DNA from: JAITWN01 sp964384095
GTDB lineage: Bacteria; Pseudomonadota; Gammaproteobacteria; SZUA-140
Length of the DNA: 8,252 bases
Direction of reading: 5' to 3'
Assembly (NCBI GenBank): GCA_964384095.1
Contig: CAYLKC010000084.1
Location: 1 to 8,252 of the forward strand
Below are positions 1-6,105 of this stretch, piece after piece. The position numbers were made by a program, and so were the translations under genes. Position 1 is the first letter of the stretch. Each line of letters starts with the position of its first letter. The notes under the pieces are model-generated. The model had not been told where the DNA came from and searched no databases. It saw nothing but the letters and a program-made list of their open reading frames with translations.

Positions 1-329
1 ATCTTCAGCGACGTATCGGCGAGGTCGCGGATCATCGACTCGACATCGCGGCCGACGTAGCCGACCTCGGTGAACTTGGTGGCCTCGACCTTGAGGAACG
101 GGGCATGGACGAGCCTGGCGACGCGGCGCGCGATGTCGGTCTTGCCGACTCCGGTCGGACCGATCATCAGGATATTCTTCGGCGTGATCTCGTGGCGCAT
201 CGGCGGCTGGGTCTGCAGACGGCGCCAGCGATTGCGCAGCGCGATCGCAACCGCGCGCTTGGCCGCGGCCTGGCCGACGATGTGTTTGTCCAGCTCCTGG
301 ACGATTTCGCGCGGGGTCATCTCCGACAT
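1..329 (-). CDS. hslU: HslU, ATPase/unfoldase subunit of the HslVU protease (N-terminal part only)
   Basis: HslU is the AAA+ ring that unfolds cytoplasmic proteins and threads them into the HslV peptidase. Only the first 109 residues are present; the gene runs off the left edge. Visible landmarks are the N-terminal TPREIVQELD segment, the IVGQ motif near residues 17-20, the Walker A loop GPTGVGKT at residues 57-64, and the pore-loop motif GYVG at 90-93, which grips substrate. The start is ATG at 327-329, which shares one base with the hslV stop (TGATG), so the two subunits are translationally coupled. A second in-frame ATG lies three codons further on but is less likely given the overlap. The Walker B motif and the I domain are outside the window, so integrity of the rest cannot be judged. 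Confidence 0.97.
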   Translation of the reverse strand, partial: MSEMTPREIVQELDKHIVGQAAAKRAVAIALRNRWRRLQTQPPMRHEITPKNILMIGPTGVGKTDIARRVARLVHAPFLKVEATKFTEVGYVGRDVESMIRDLADTSLK

Positions 330-886
330 CAGGGCGCTTCCTGTTCGTCTTTGGTCAGTTCCTCGATCGCGAGGTGGTGGTTCGTGAAGACACAGATGTC
401 GGCGGCGATGCCGAGGGCCTTCTCGACGATCTCGCGGGCGCCGAGATCGGTGTTCTCCATCAACGCGCGCGCGGCGGCCTGGGCATAGGGACCGCCGGAA
501 CCGATCGCCATCAGGTCGTGCTCGGGCTCGATGACGTCGCCGTTGCCGGAGATGATCAGAGAGTCATTCAGGTCGGCGACGACCAGCAGGGCCTCGAGGC
601 GGCGCAGGATGCGGTCGGTGCGCCAGTCCTTCGCCAGTTCCACCGCGGAGCGGACGAGATGGCCGGAGTGCTTCTCGAGCTTGCCCTCGAAACGTTCGAA
701 CAGCGTGAAGGCATCGGCAGTGCCGCCGGCGAAACCGGCGAGGACACGGCCGCCATAGAGGCGGCGCACCTTGCGGGCGTTGCCCTTCATGACCGTGTTG
801 CCCATCGAGACCTGGCCGTCGCCGCCGATGACGACGCGGCCGCCGCGCCGGACCGAGAGGATCGTGGTGCCCCGGAATTGCTCCAA
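329..886 (-). CDS. hslV: HslV, peptidase subunit of the HslVU protease
   Basis: HslV forms the proteasome-like threonine peptidase chamber that works with HslU. The 185-residue protein begins MEQFRG and then TTILSVRR. Family knowledge identifies the first Thr (residue 7) as the catalytic nucleophile, exposed after removal of the six-residue leader. Lys39 in the KGNARKVRR segment matches the conserved Lys33 of mature numbering, and GSGGPYA (129-135) is the conserved strand motif near the active site. The start is TTG at 884-886; it is chosen because it gives the usual family leader and has GAGGAG (895-900) eight bases upstream. No ATG lies in a suitable place. Its stop overlaps the hslU start. 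Length and motifs look complete and functional. Confidence 0.98.
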   Translation of the reverse strand: MEQFRGTTILSVRRGGRVVIGGDGQVSMGNTVMKGNARKVRRLYGGRVLAGFAGGTADAFTLFERFEGKLEKHSGHLVRSAVELAKDWRTDRILRRLEALLVVADLNDSLIISGNGDVIEPEHDLMAIGSGGPYAQAAARALMENTDLGAREIVEKALGIAADICVFTNHHLAIEELTKDEQEAP

Positions 887-921
887 AATACAGGCTCCTC
901 GCCGAGGGAAGTGGACCTGTC

Positions 922-950
922 ATTGTACACGAACTGCCATATGGTGTACC
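922..950 (-). promoter_or_regulatory. Candidate sigma-70 promoter for hslVU
   Basis: On the minus strand TACAAT (922-927) resembles a -10 box. GGTACA (945-950), 17 bases upstream, matches three of six -35 positions. The site lies about 35 bases before the hslV TTG. CACCATAT just upstream resembles part of a heat-shock sigma-32 -10 box, but no matching -35 was seen. The call is weak. Confidence 0.35.
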
Positions 951-982
951 CGAGGCGGCCCTGGGTCCGTTGTGTGAAGGCG

Positions 983-1019
983 TGTCCGCGCCGCCCCGCA
1001 GATCGGGACACCGCGGACA
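983..1019 (-). other. Strong hairpin in the xerC-hslV gap
   Basis: TGTCCGCG (983-990) and CGCGGACA (1012-1019) form a perfect eight-base-pair GC-rich stem. Inside it CCCG (995-998) pairs with CGGG (1004-1007) around a five-base loop, leaving a four-by-four internal loop. It begins 26 bases beyond the xerC stop in transcription order. No T-run follows on either strand, so it is not a standard intrinsic terminator. It could protect the xerC mRNA 3' end, or act in the hslVU leader. Confidence 0.55.
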
Positions 1020-1045
1020 GCTGAATTGACGGTCCTTGCAGACTT

Positions 1046-1954
1046 CTATGGGGTCTGCGGTTTACGGCGGGCGCGGGGGTGGGCGCTGTCGTAGACCCTG
1101 GCGAGGTGCTGGAAATCGAGGTGGGTGTAGATCTGGGTCGTCGAGATGTCGGCGTGGCCGAGGAGCTCCTGGACGGCGCGCAGGTCACCGCTCGATTCGA
1201 GCAGGTGGCTGGCGAAGGAGTGGCGCAGCATGTGCGGGTGGACGCGCAGGTCGATACCCCGGCGGCGGGCCCAGGCGTCGATGCGCTGCTGCACGCTGCG
1301 CGGGCCGAGGCGGCGGCCGTGACGGCCGAGGAACAGCGCGGTCTCCGCTGGCGGGCGGAGCGCGCGACCCTGCTCGATCCACCGGCGCAGGGCATCGCGG
1401 GCATGGCGGCCGACCGGAACACGACGGGTCTTGCCGCCCTTGCCGGTCACGGTGACGATGCCATCGACCAGGTCGACATCAGTGAGGTCCAGCGCGACGA
1501 GTTCGGCGAGGCGCAGGCCAGATGAGTAGATCAGCTCCATCACGGCACGATCGCGCACGGCGAGCAGTTCATCGCCGGCGTCATCGCCGAGCAGCTGCGC
1601 GGTTTGATCGACGTCGAGCGCCGCGGGCAAGGCGCGGCGTGCCTTCGGCGGCCGTACGCCGTGTGCCGGGTTGTGGGTGAGCGTACCGATACGGACATGG
1701 AAGTCGAAGAACGCGCGCAGCGCGGATAGGCGGCGCTGCAGGCTGCGGCCGCCAAGTCCGCGGCGATGCTGGCTTGCGACCCAGGCGCGGACCAGGTGGA
1801 CGTTGAGCCTGCGCCAGTCGTCCTGGCCATCTTCGCGGCACCACGCCCCGAGGTGATCGAGGTCGCGTCGATAGGCGGCGGTGGTATGTGGTGACAAGCG
1901 GCGCTCGACGCGGAGATGGTCGAGGAAGCGGTCGACCGCGGCCGCAAAGTCCAT
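1046..1954 (-). CDS. xerC: XerC, tyrosine recombinase for chromosome dimer resolution
   Basis: XerC pairs with XerD to resolve chromosome dimers at dif during cell division. The 302-residue protein has the family length. An N-terminal core-binding SAM-like domain (about 1-90) precedes the catalytic domain (about 110-290). All catalytic residues can be located: Arg148 (SGLRLAEL), Lys172 (TGKGGKTR), His241 and Arg244 (HMLRHSF), His267 (LLGHADI) and the nucleophile Tyr276 (TQIYTHL). The ATG start at 1952-1954 shares its A with the stop of the DUF484 gene, giving a TGATG coupling. The xerC identity rather than xerD is supported by the dapF-DUF484-xerC gene order, known from gammaproteobacteria. 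It ends in TAG, 159 bases before hslV. Confidence 0.96.
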   Translation of the reverse strand: MDFAAAVDRFLDHLRVERRLSPHTTAAYRRDLDHLGAWCREDGQDDWRRLNVHLVRAWVASQHRRGLGGRSLQRRLSALRAFFDFHVRIGTLTHNPAHGVRPPKARRALPAALDVDQTAQLLGDDAGDELLAVRDRAVMELIYSSGLRLAELVALDLTDVDLVDGIVTVTGKGGKTRRVPVGRHARDALRRWIEQGRALRPPAETALFLGRHGRRLGPRSVQQRIDAWARRRGIDLRVHPHMLRHSFASHLLESSGDLRAVQELLGHADISTTQIYTHLDFQHLARVYDSAHPRARRKPQTP

Positions 1955-2697
1955 CAGGCGGGCGCGGTCGCGAGCGACGGCGACAGCCGCCGCCCGATCA
2001 GTTCACCGAGATACTTGAGATAGGTCGTGCCCATCTCGGGATTGAAGCGTTCGTCGCTGATGCTGCCGATCGCGAGCAGGCCGAGCGGGCGCCGGGTCTT
2101 GTCGGCGGTGGTCAGCGGCAGTACTGCGGCCGAGGCGATGTCGGCTGCGCTGCAGCCGAACAGCGCCTTCAGATGCTCACAGCCGAGTTTACCGCAGACC
2201 GGCTTGCCGCCGTCGAGCATGCCGCGCAGTTGCCGGCGCATATCGTCGTCACAGACGACCTCGACGTGCAGAAACTCGCGCGCGCGCAGTCCACCATCGG
2301 ATTCCTGCAGGTCGGTGAACAACACCAGGGTCGCGGCATCGGCATGGAAGTCCTTGCGCAGGCAGTTTTCGAGCGCGTCGAGGATGTGCTCGGCATCGCG
2401 GCTGTCGAGCAGTCGCAGCGTCAGTTGCTGGAGCCTGGAGATCAGTTCGTCGTTGGTGCGTGCGATCTGCACGAGGCCCTGGAGCTGGCGCCGATAATTG
2501 CGGTTCTGGTCGCGCAGTACAGCGACCTGGCGTTCGATCAGGGAGACTGCGGCGCCGGCGTGATGCGGCAGTGTGAGCCGGGCCAGCAGCTCGTCGCGTC
2601 CGGTAAAGAAATCCGGGTGGTTTGCGAGATAGTCGGCAATCGTATCGGCGCTCGGGATGCCGGCTTCGGCTGTGTCGCGGTTGTTCGGAGGCGTCAT
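1954..2697 (-). CDS. DUF484 family protein with GAF-like domain
   Basis: This 247-residue protein belongs to the DUF484 family, commonly found between dapF and xerC; its biochemical role is not established. The N-terminal signature ADYLANHPDFF (21-31) is typical. Residues about 52-95 are rich in Gln, Arg and Leu and look like a coiled coil (ERQVAVLRDQNRNYRRQL). About 105-235 resembles a GAF-type sensory fold, with alternating beta strands and a late LGLLAIGS strand followed by ERFNPEMGTTYL. The frame is open further upstream, but ATG at 2695-2697 is chosen because it overlaps the dapF stop as ATGA and gives the normal N-terminus. Its own stop overlaps xerC. The position suggests co-expression with dapF and xerC; a link to cell division or recombination is only a guess. 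Confidence 0.93.
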   Translation of the reverse strand: MTPPNNRDTAEAGIPSADTIADYLANHPDFFTGRDELLARLTLPHHAGAAVSLIERQVAVLRDQNRNYRRQLQGLVQIARTNDELISRLQQLTLRLLDSRDAEHILDALENCLRKDFHADAATLVLFTDLQESDGGLRAREFLHVEVVCDDDMRRQLRGMLDGGKPVCGKLGCEHLKALFGCSAADIASAAVLPLTTADKTRRPLGLLAIGSISDERFNPEMGTTYLKYLGELIGRRLSPSLATAPA

Positions 2698-3527
2698 GGG
2701 TCTATGGTTCCTTCGAATACATGGGCGGCGGGCCCGGTCATCAGGATCGGCTCCCCCTCGACTCCCGACCATTGTATCAGCAGTCGGCCGCCGGGCAGTT
2801 CGACCAGCACGCGTTCATCGAGCAGGTCGCGCTGGCGGCCGATGGCGACGGCGGCGCAGGCGCCGCTGCCACAGGCCAGCGTCTCGCCGCTGCCGCGTTC
2901 GAACACGCGCAGGCGGACGTTGTTGCGGTCGACGATCTCGAGGAATCCGGCGTTCGCGCGTTGCGGGAAGCGGACATGGCGCTCGATCTTCGGGCCAAGC
3001 CGCGCGACCGGCGCCTGGCACACGTCATCGACGATGACGACCGCATGTGGATTGCCGACCGACACGACGCCGATCTCGAGGGTCTCGCCGTCCATGTCGA
3101 GTTGGTAGACGTTCTCGGGGCCGTCGGCAATGAACGGCACGACGCCGGGGTCGAACCTTGGCGGCGACATCTCGACGGTAACGAGACCGCCATCCTCGAT
3201 CCGGGTGCGCAGCAGGCCGGCGCGGGTCTCGAGCACGAGGACATCCTTGTCGGTCAGCCCCTGCTCACGAACGAAATGCACGAAGCAGCGCGCGCCGTTG
3301 CCGCAGGTCTCGGCTTCGCTGCCGTCGGCGTTGTAGATCCGGTAATAGAAATCCGCCGCCTCGTCTCGCGCCGGTTCGACGACCAGCAGCTGGTCGCAGC
3401 CGACGCCGAAATGGCGATCGGTAATCAAACGGATCTGTTCGGCGGTGAGAGCGAGGGACTGGCGGATCCCGTCGATAACGACGAAGTCGTTGCCGAGGCC
3501 GTGCATCTTGCTGAAAGTAATTGGCAT
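2694..3527 (-). CDS. dapF: Diaminopimelate epimerase
   Basis: DapF converts LL-diaminopimelate to the meso form, the penultimate step of lysine synthesis and the source of meso-DAP for peptidoglycan. The 277-residue protein matches the usual family length of about 275. It starts MPITFSKMHGLGNDFVV, the standard N-terminus that contributes to the substrate pocket. The two catalytic cysteines of this cofactor-independent epimerase are present: Cys75 in ETCGNGAR and Cys219 in LACGSGAC. The frame opens further upstream at a TTG (3558-3560), but ATG at 3525-3527 fits the family and has GGAA six bases before it. The stop overlaps the next start as ATGA. The gene begins 44 bases after the patatin gene and has its own promoter candidate. 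Confidence 0.98.
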   Translation of the reverse strand: MPITFSKMHGLGNDFVVIDGIRQSLALTAEQIRLITDRHFGVGCDQLLVVEPARDEAADFYYRIYNADGSEAETCGNGARCFVHFVREQGLTDKDVLVLETRAGLLRTRIEDGGLVTVEMSPPRFDPGVVPFIADGPENVYQLDMDGETLEIGVVSVGNPHAVVIVDDVCQAPVARLGPKIERHVRFPQRANAGFLEIVDRNNVRLRVFERGSGETLACGSGACAAVAIGRQRDLLDERVLVELPGGRLLIQWSGVEGEPILMTGPAAHVFEGTIDP

Positions 3528-3533
3528 GCGTCG

Positions 3534-3548
3534 TTCCACGTTGTGGAA
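3534..3548 (-). promoter_or_regulatory. Small hairpin covering the dapF ribosome binding site
   Basis: On the minus strand TTCCAC (3543-3548) pairs perfectly with GTGGAA (3534-3539) around the loop AAC. The second arm contains the GGAA that serves as the dapF Shine-Dalgarno sequence, and the ATG follows after six bases. The hairpin could hold back translation, or be an operator-like inverted repeat. Confidence 0.4.
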
Positions 3549-3550
3549 GC

Positions 3551-3559
3551 AGTATAGCA
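3551..3559 (-). promoter_or_regulatory. Extended -10 promoter candidate for dapF
   Basis: The minus strand reads TGC TATACT, which fits the extended -10 pattern TGnTATAAT at all but one position. No good -35 is seen, as is usual for extended -10 promoters. Transcription would start about 15-20 bases before the dapF ATG, giving a very short leader and an internal promoter for dapF-DUF484-xerC. Confidence 0.5.
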
Positions 3560-3571
3560 AGCCACGGCCGG

Positions 3572-4759
3572 TCAGGGCAGCTGCGACAGTTCGGTCTTGC
3601 GGTCGGGGTCGAGGAGGTGCAGGATCTCGTCGCGCTGGCGCATCGCATCGTGATAGCCGAGCGAGATCAGCGCGCGGGTGTACGACTGTTCGAACAGCAG
3701 GTAGCTCAGCAGCGTCGAGCCGTTGCCGCGCAGGCCGCCGACGCCCTTCAGCAGGTAGCGCAGCGCGCGCGGCAGTTCATGGGCATGGCATTCGGCGATC
3801 TCGTCGAGGCTCCGGCTCGGTGTGATCGTCAGCACCTCGACCGGTCGCAGGGCGATGCCGCCCTGGACCAGGTGGCGGCCGGGGATCAGGCTGATGGTCC
3901 GGTTGATGCGTTCGAGGCGCTCGAGATCGGTATCGAGGCTGTCGAGGAAGATGCTGCTGAGGATATGCCCGGAAACCTGCGCGAGGGTCGGATACTCGAC
4001 CTCGGTCGGCGGCGGGGTCTCGTGATTGTTGCGGCGGCGGATGCCGACGACCAGCAGGCGCTCGGCGCCGAGGTGCAGCGCCGGGCTCAGCGGCGCGATC
4101 TGGCGGATCGAGCCGTCGCCGTAGTATTCGTTGCCGAGCTTCACCGCCGGAAAGATCAGCGGGATCGCCGACGAGGCCAGCAGATGATCGATGGTGATCG
4201 TCTCGGGGTGGCCGACTCGGCGCTCCCGGCCCCAGGGCTCGATCGATTCATGCCCCTGGTAGAAGGACACCGAGAAACCGGTGCGGTAGCTCGATGCGGT
4301 GACGCCGAGCGCGTGCAGATGGCCGCCATCGATCATCTCGCGGATCTTCTCGACCGGCAGCGAACGTTCGAGCAGCGGCCGGATCGGCGTGCGGTCGAGC
4401 AGCGCATGCGGATTGTACTTGCCGAGCCCGCCGAGCATCATCGCGAGCATCCAGTGGGCGCCGTTCTTCATGACGCCGAGGGCATCGGCGCGGAACACCT
4501 GCTGGACGTGGAAGTTCTTCCATACCCGGCTGATGCGCATGACGCCGCGGCGGAAGTGGTCGGCGTGGATCGCCAGCGCGGTCGCGTTGATCGAGCCCGC
4601 CGAGGTGCCGGTGATGACCTTGAACGGCGTCGGCGCGTCCTTCGGTAACAGCCGCGCCAGCGCGCGCAACACCCCGACCTGGTAGGCCGCGCGCGCCCCG
4701 CCGCCCGGCAGGACCAGGCCGATCTTCGGTTCCGGTGGACTCCTGAAGCGCCAGATCAT
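3572..4759 (-). CDS. Patatin-like phospholipase family protein
   Basis: This is a patatin-fold lipid acyl hydrolase using a Ser-Asp dyad. The oxyanion-hole loop PGGGARA lies at residues 18-24, the nucleophile elbow GTSAGS has Ser53, and the catalytic Asp215 sits in DGS (YYGDGSIRQ). All three are intact, so the enzyme is probably active. The 395-residue length leaves about 160 residues after the catalytic Asp; this C-terminal half includes an HELPRALRYLLKG segment and has no motif I can assign. No signal peptide is seen, so a cytoplasmic or membrane-peripheral location is likely. The ATG start (4757-4759) has GGGGAG six bases upstream. It lies 50 bases after the alkyltransferase-like gene and may share its transcript. 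The natural substrate cannot be read from the sequence. Confidence 0.93.
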   Translation of the reverse strand: MIWRFRSPPEPKIGLVLPGGGARAAYQVGVLRALARLLPKDAPTPFKVITGTSAGSINATALAIHADHFRRGVMRISRVWKNFHVQQVFRADALGVMKNGAHWMLAMMLGGLGKYNPHALLDRTPIRPLLERSLPVEKIREMIDGGHLHALGVTASSYRTGFSVSFYQGHESIEPWGRERRVGHPETITIDHLLASSAIPLIFPAVKLGNEYYGDGSIRQIAPLSPALHLGAERLLVVGIRRRNNHETPPPTEVEYPTLAQVSGHILSSIFLDSLDTDLERLERINRTISLIPGRHLVQGGIALRPVEVLTITPSRSLDEIAECHAHELPRALRYLLKGVGGLRGNGSTLLSYLLFEQSYTRALISLGYHDAMRQRDEILHLLDPDRKTELSQLP

Positions 4760-4771
4760 CGCAATCTCCCC

Positions 4772-4794
4772 GGCTGATACCTTATGTATCGGCC
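4772..4794 (-). other. Inverted repeat upstream of the patatin gene
   Basis: GATAC (4776-4780) and GTATC (4786-4790) flank a five-base loop. The stem continues with GGC and GCC after one mismatched position (in minus-strand RNA a C opposite an A). It ends just before the patatin Shine-Dalgarno sequence. No T-run follows. It may be a leader hairpin or an operator; the function is unknown. Confidence 0.4.
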
Positions 4795-4809
4795 AAGTTC
4801 GGCGCGGGG

Positions 4810-5136
4810 TCAGACCTCTGAGGGCCCCGCCGGCGCCCAGCGGTGCCGGGACAGCGCAATCCGGCCGTCGGCGCCGAAAATTACCCCTTCCTGTTCCAGC
4901 AGGTCGCGCTGAATGCCTTCATAAAGCGGATCCGCGCGGGGGCTGACCACGCCGCGGGCATTGACGACCCGGTGCCAGGGCACGTCACGCCCGGGCGGGA
5001 GGGCGTGGAGCGCATAGCCGACCTGCCGCGCCTGCCCGGGCAGCCCCGCCAGGCGGGCGACTTGGCCGTAGGTCGCCACCTGCCCGCGGGGGATTTGACT
5101 GACGATCGCGTAGATGCGTTCGCGGGTGGCGGACAT
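4810..5136 (-). CDS. Alkyltransferase-like protein (ATL), MGMT family without the catalytic Cys
   Basis: This is a 108-residue member of the O6-alkylguanine-DNA alkyltransferase DNA-binding domain family. Motifs are ATYGQVA (21-27) with the conserved Tyr23 and ARQVGYAL (36-43) with the probable arginine finger Arg38. The active-site motif, normally PCHRV, is here PWHRVV, with Trp54 replacing the acceptor Cys. That is the hallmark of ATL proteins such as E. coli YbaZ and yeast Atl1. They bind O6-alkylguanine and flag it for nucleotide excision repair instead of repairing it directly. The start ATG at 5134-5136 is preferred over one ten codons upstream because it gives the typical MSATRERIYA N-terminus and has AAGGA (5145-5149) eight bases upstream. 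It is divergent from hicA. Confidence 0.92.
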   Translation of the reverse strand: MSATRERIYAIVSQIPRGQVATYGQVARLAGLPGQARQVGYALHALPPGRDVPWHRVVNARGVVSPRADPLYEGIQRDLLEQEGVIFGADGRIALSRHRWAPAGPSEV

Positions 5137-5167
5137 TCGCAGATTCCTTACTGTTGATGACGCCATG

Positions 5168-5198
5168 ATTCAGACAAATGCGGATGGTCGCAAGTCAA
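5168..5198 (-). promoter_or_regulatory. Weak promoter candidate for the ATL gene
   Basis: On the minus strand TTGACT (5193-5198) matches five of six -35 positions. The only -10-like boxes are poor: TCTGAA after 18 bases or CTGAAT after 19. It lies in the 112-base divergent gap between the ATL gene and hicA. I could not find a convincing promoter for hicA in the same gap. Confidence 0.3.
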
Positions 5199-5248
5199 GA
5201 GACCCGACATGGTGGGTGTGCCACGGACATTGGTGCGAGGTTCGTTCC

Positions 5249-5446
5249 ATGCCACCCAAAATCAGGGACCTGATTCCCCAGCTCGAGTCGGCGGGGTTTG
5301 TTGATCGCGGAGGCAGAGGAAGTCATCGGAATTTCGTACACCCGGTCATGCGCAAGCCGGTGACGATATCAGGTAAAATGAGCGACGATGCAGAACCCTA
5401 CCAGATTCGGGCCGTACGGCCGGCCCTGTTGGAGGTGACCTCATGA
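5249..5446 (+). CDS. hicA: HicA family toxin (mRNA interferase)
   Basis: HicA toxins are small ribonucleases with a double-stranded-RNA-binding fold that cleave mRNA and stop growth when not held by HicB. This 65-residue protein has the family pattern: an N-terminal helix (KIRDLIPQLESAGF), then GGRGSHRNF with the probable catalytic His26 in the GSH motif, a KPVTISGK strand segment, and a final helix (PYQIRAVRPALLEV). ATG at 5249-5251 is chosen because it fits the family and has GAGG eight bases upstream; the longer open frame back to 5114 has no homology I recognise. The stop overlaps the hicB start as ATGA, so toxin and antitoxin are coupled. All expected parts are present, so the toxin is probably functional. 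Confidence 0.92.
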   Translation: MPPKIRDLIPQLESAGFVDRGGRGSHRNFVHPVMRKPVTISGKMSDDAEPYQIRAVRPALLEVTS

Positions 5447-5682
5447 AAGATACTGCTCGCTATGCCAAGATCGTCGAGTGGTCCGAAGAAGACCAATGTT
5501 ATGTCGGAAGCGCGCCGGGGCTGATCCTCGGCGGCTGTCACGGCGATGATGAAAGGCAGGTCTTCGATGAGTTGTGCCGGGTGGTCGAGGAGGTGATTGA
5601 ATTATATCGGAAGGATGGCAAGTCCTTGCCACCGGCGACCTCGGGGCGGGATCTCGCGAATCGTCTGCAGGATGTCGCGTAG
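5443..5682 (+). CDS. hicB: HicB family antitoxin (short form)
   Basis: HicB binds and blocks HicA. The 79-residue protein shows the partial RNase-H-like HicB fold: strand YAKIVEWSEEDQCYVGSAP, GLILGGCHGDD, and the helix VFDELCRVVEEVIELYRKDG, followed by the typical LPPATSG tail. Many HicB proteins carry a C-terminal helix-turn-helix or ribbon-helix-helix domain for autorepression. Here only about 14 residues follow the tail motif, too few for one. The gene starts by ATGA overlap with hicA and also has its own strong GGAGGT (5431-5436) six bases before the ATG, which would favour antitoxin production. Its stop codon lies within a hairpin, and IS256-type sequence begins 18 bases later, but the protein looks complete. 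Confidence 0.88.
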   Translation: MKDTARYAKIVEWSEEDQCYVGSAPGLILGGCHGDDERQVFDELCRVVEEVIELYRKDGKSLPPATSGRDLANRLQDVA

Positions 5683-5700
5683 CGAGGCTACGTTTCGCTT
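5677..5700 (+). terminator. Possible intrinsic terminator of hicAB
   Basis: CGTAGC (5678-5683) and GCTACG (5687-5692) form a perfect six-base-pair stem with a three-base loop, followed by TTTCGCTT. The hicB stop TAG sits in the left arm. The T-run is short and interrupted, so termination may be partial. Confidence 0.45.
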
Positions 5701-5723
5701 GAGCCTAATAACTCTGTGTAACC
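5701..5723 (+). repeat. Probable terminal inverted repeat remnant of an IS256-family element
   Basis: Read on the minus strand this end contains TTACACAGAGTTATTAGGCTC, close to the TTACACAGAATT-type termini I associate with IS256-family elements. It sits just beyond the 3' end of the degenerate transposase, where the right end is expected. No matching left end was found between 6100 and 6570. Confidence 0.5.
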
Positions 5724-5748
5724 GCCCATTCCATTTCAGGTGAATGCT

Positions 5749-6105
5749 GACTCGACCACCGAGTTCGATGCCAACGCGATTCATGGCAACCTTATTGCTG
5801 CAGACCGGCATGGTACATTTCTTCGAGGCCGATTGTATCGCCATAAACACCACCTTCTGCGCCGCTTTGTCGTATCGATGATCACGCTGTTCAGGGGCTC
5901 GATGGCATTGAACTTGTAGATCGTCTTGCAGATCATCGGCGGGTACTGCAAGAGCGTGATGACATATGCCCAGTGGCTGAGTCAGATTTTCCGGTCTGGG
6001 GATACATGTCACCCCATTCCGTTTCGAGCACGCCTGTTCCAATTCGGTATCCGCCTCGGTCGCCGCCTTGTGGCCATTCCAGGAGAAATAGTGCAGCGAG
6101 TTGCT
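5749..6105 (-). pseudogene. Degenerate IS256-family (mutator-type) transposase, C-terminal region
   Basis: Four blocks in transcription order align with the C-terminal half of IS256-type DDE transposases. Block one (about 6105-6031) reads SNSLHYFSWNGHKAA, like the RNSLRYVSWKDRKAV segment. Block two (6025-5984, another frame) reads EWGDMYPQTGKS. Block three (5978-5880, third frame) reads SHWAYVITLLQYPP and then the diagnostic IYKFNAIEPLNSVI, matching IYTTNAIESLNSVI. Block four (5874-5749, frame of block one) reads KVVFMAIQSASKKCTMPV. Frameshifts and apparent internal deletions separate the blocks, and the N-terminal half is missing, so no functional transposase can be made. The family consensus is recalled, not searched. 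The relic converges on hicB, and its likely terminal repeat lies at 5701-5723. Confidence 0.82.

Noticed and set aside
937..952. Heat-shock sigma-32 promoter for hslVU
   Set aside because: CACCATAT resembles the -10 box, but no TTGAAA-like -35 lies 13-15 bases upstream.
1038..1058. Hairpin GCAGAC/GTCTGC at the xerC stop as a terminator
   Set aside because: The stem is only six pairs with a nine-base loop and there is no T-run on the transcribed side.
1888..3108. Long plus-strand open frame opposite xerC, the DUF484 gene and dapF
   Set aside because: It is antisense to three well-supported genes in very GC-rich DNA, where stop codons are rare, and its translation shows no recognisable family.
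3521..4648. Long plus-strand open frame opposite the patatin gene
   Set aside because: It is a shadow of the patatin coding strand; the minus-strand protein carries all catalytic motifs, and the antisense product has none.
5114..5248. N-terminal extension of hicA
   Set aside because: The extra 45 codons overlap the ATL gene start, have no family similarity, and the internal ATG has its own ribosome binding site and the family N-terminus.
6008..6019. Twelve-base direct repeat GTCACCCCATTC shared with 8082-8093
   Set aside because: The first copy is explained by the IS256 coding sequence (EWGD segment) and the second lies at the IS3 end; with no further similarity around them it is probably chance.
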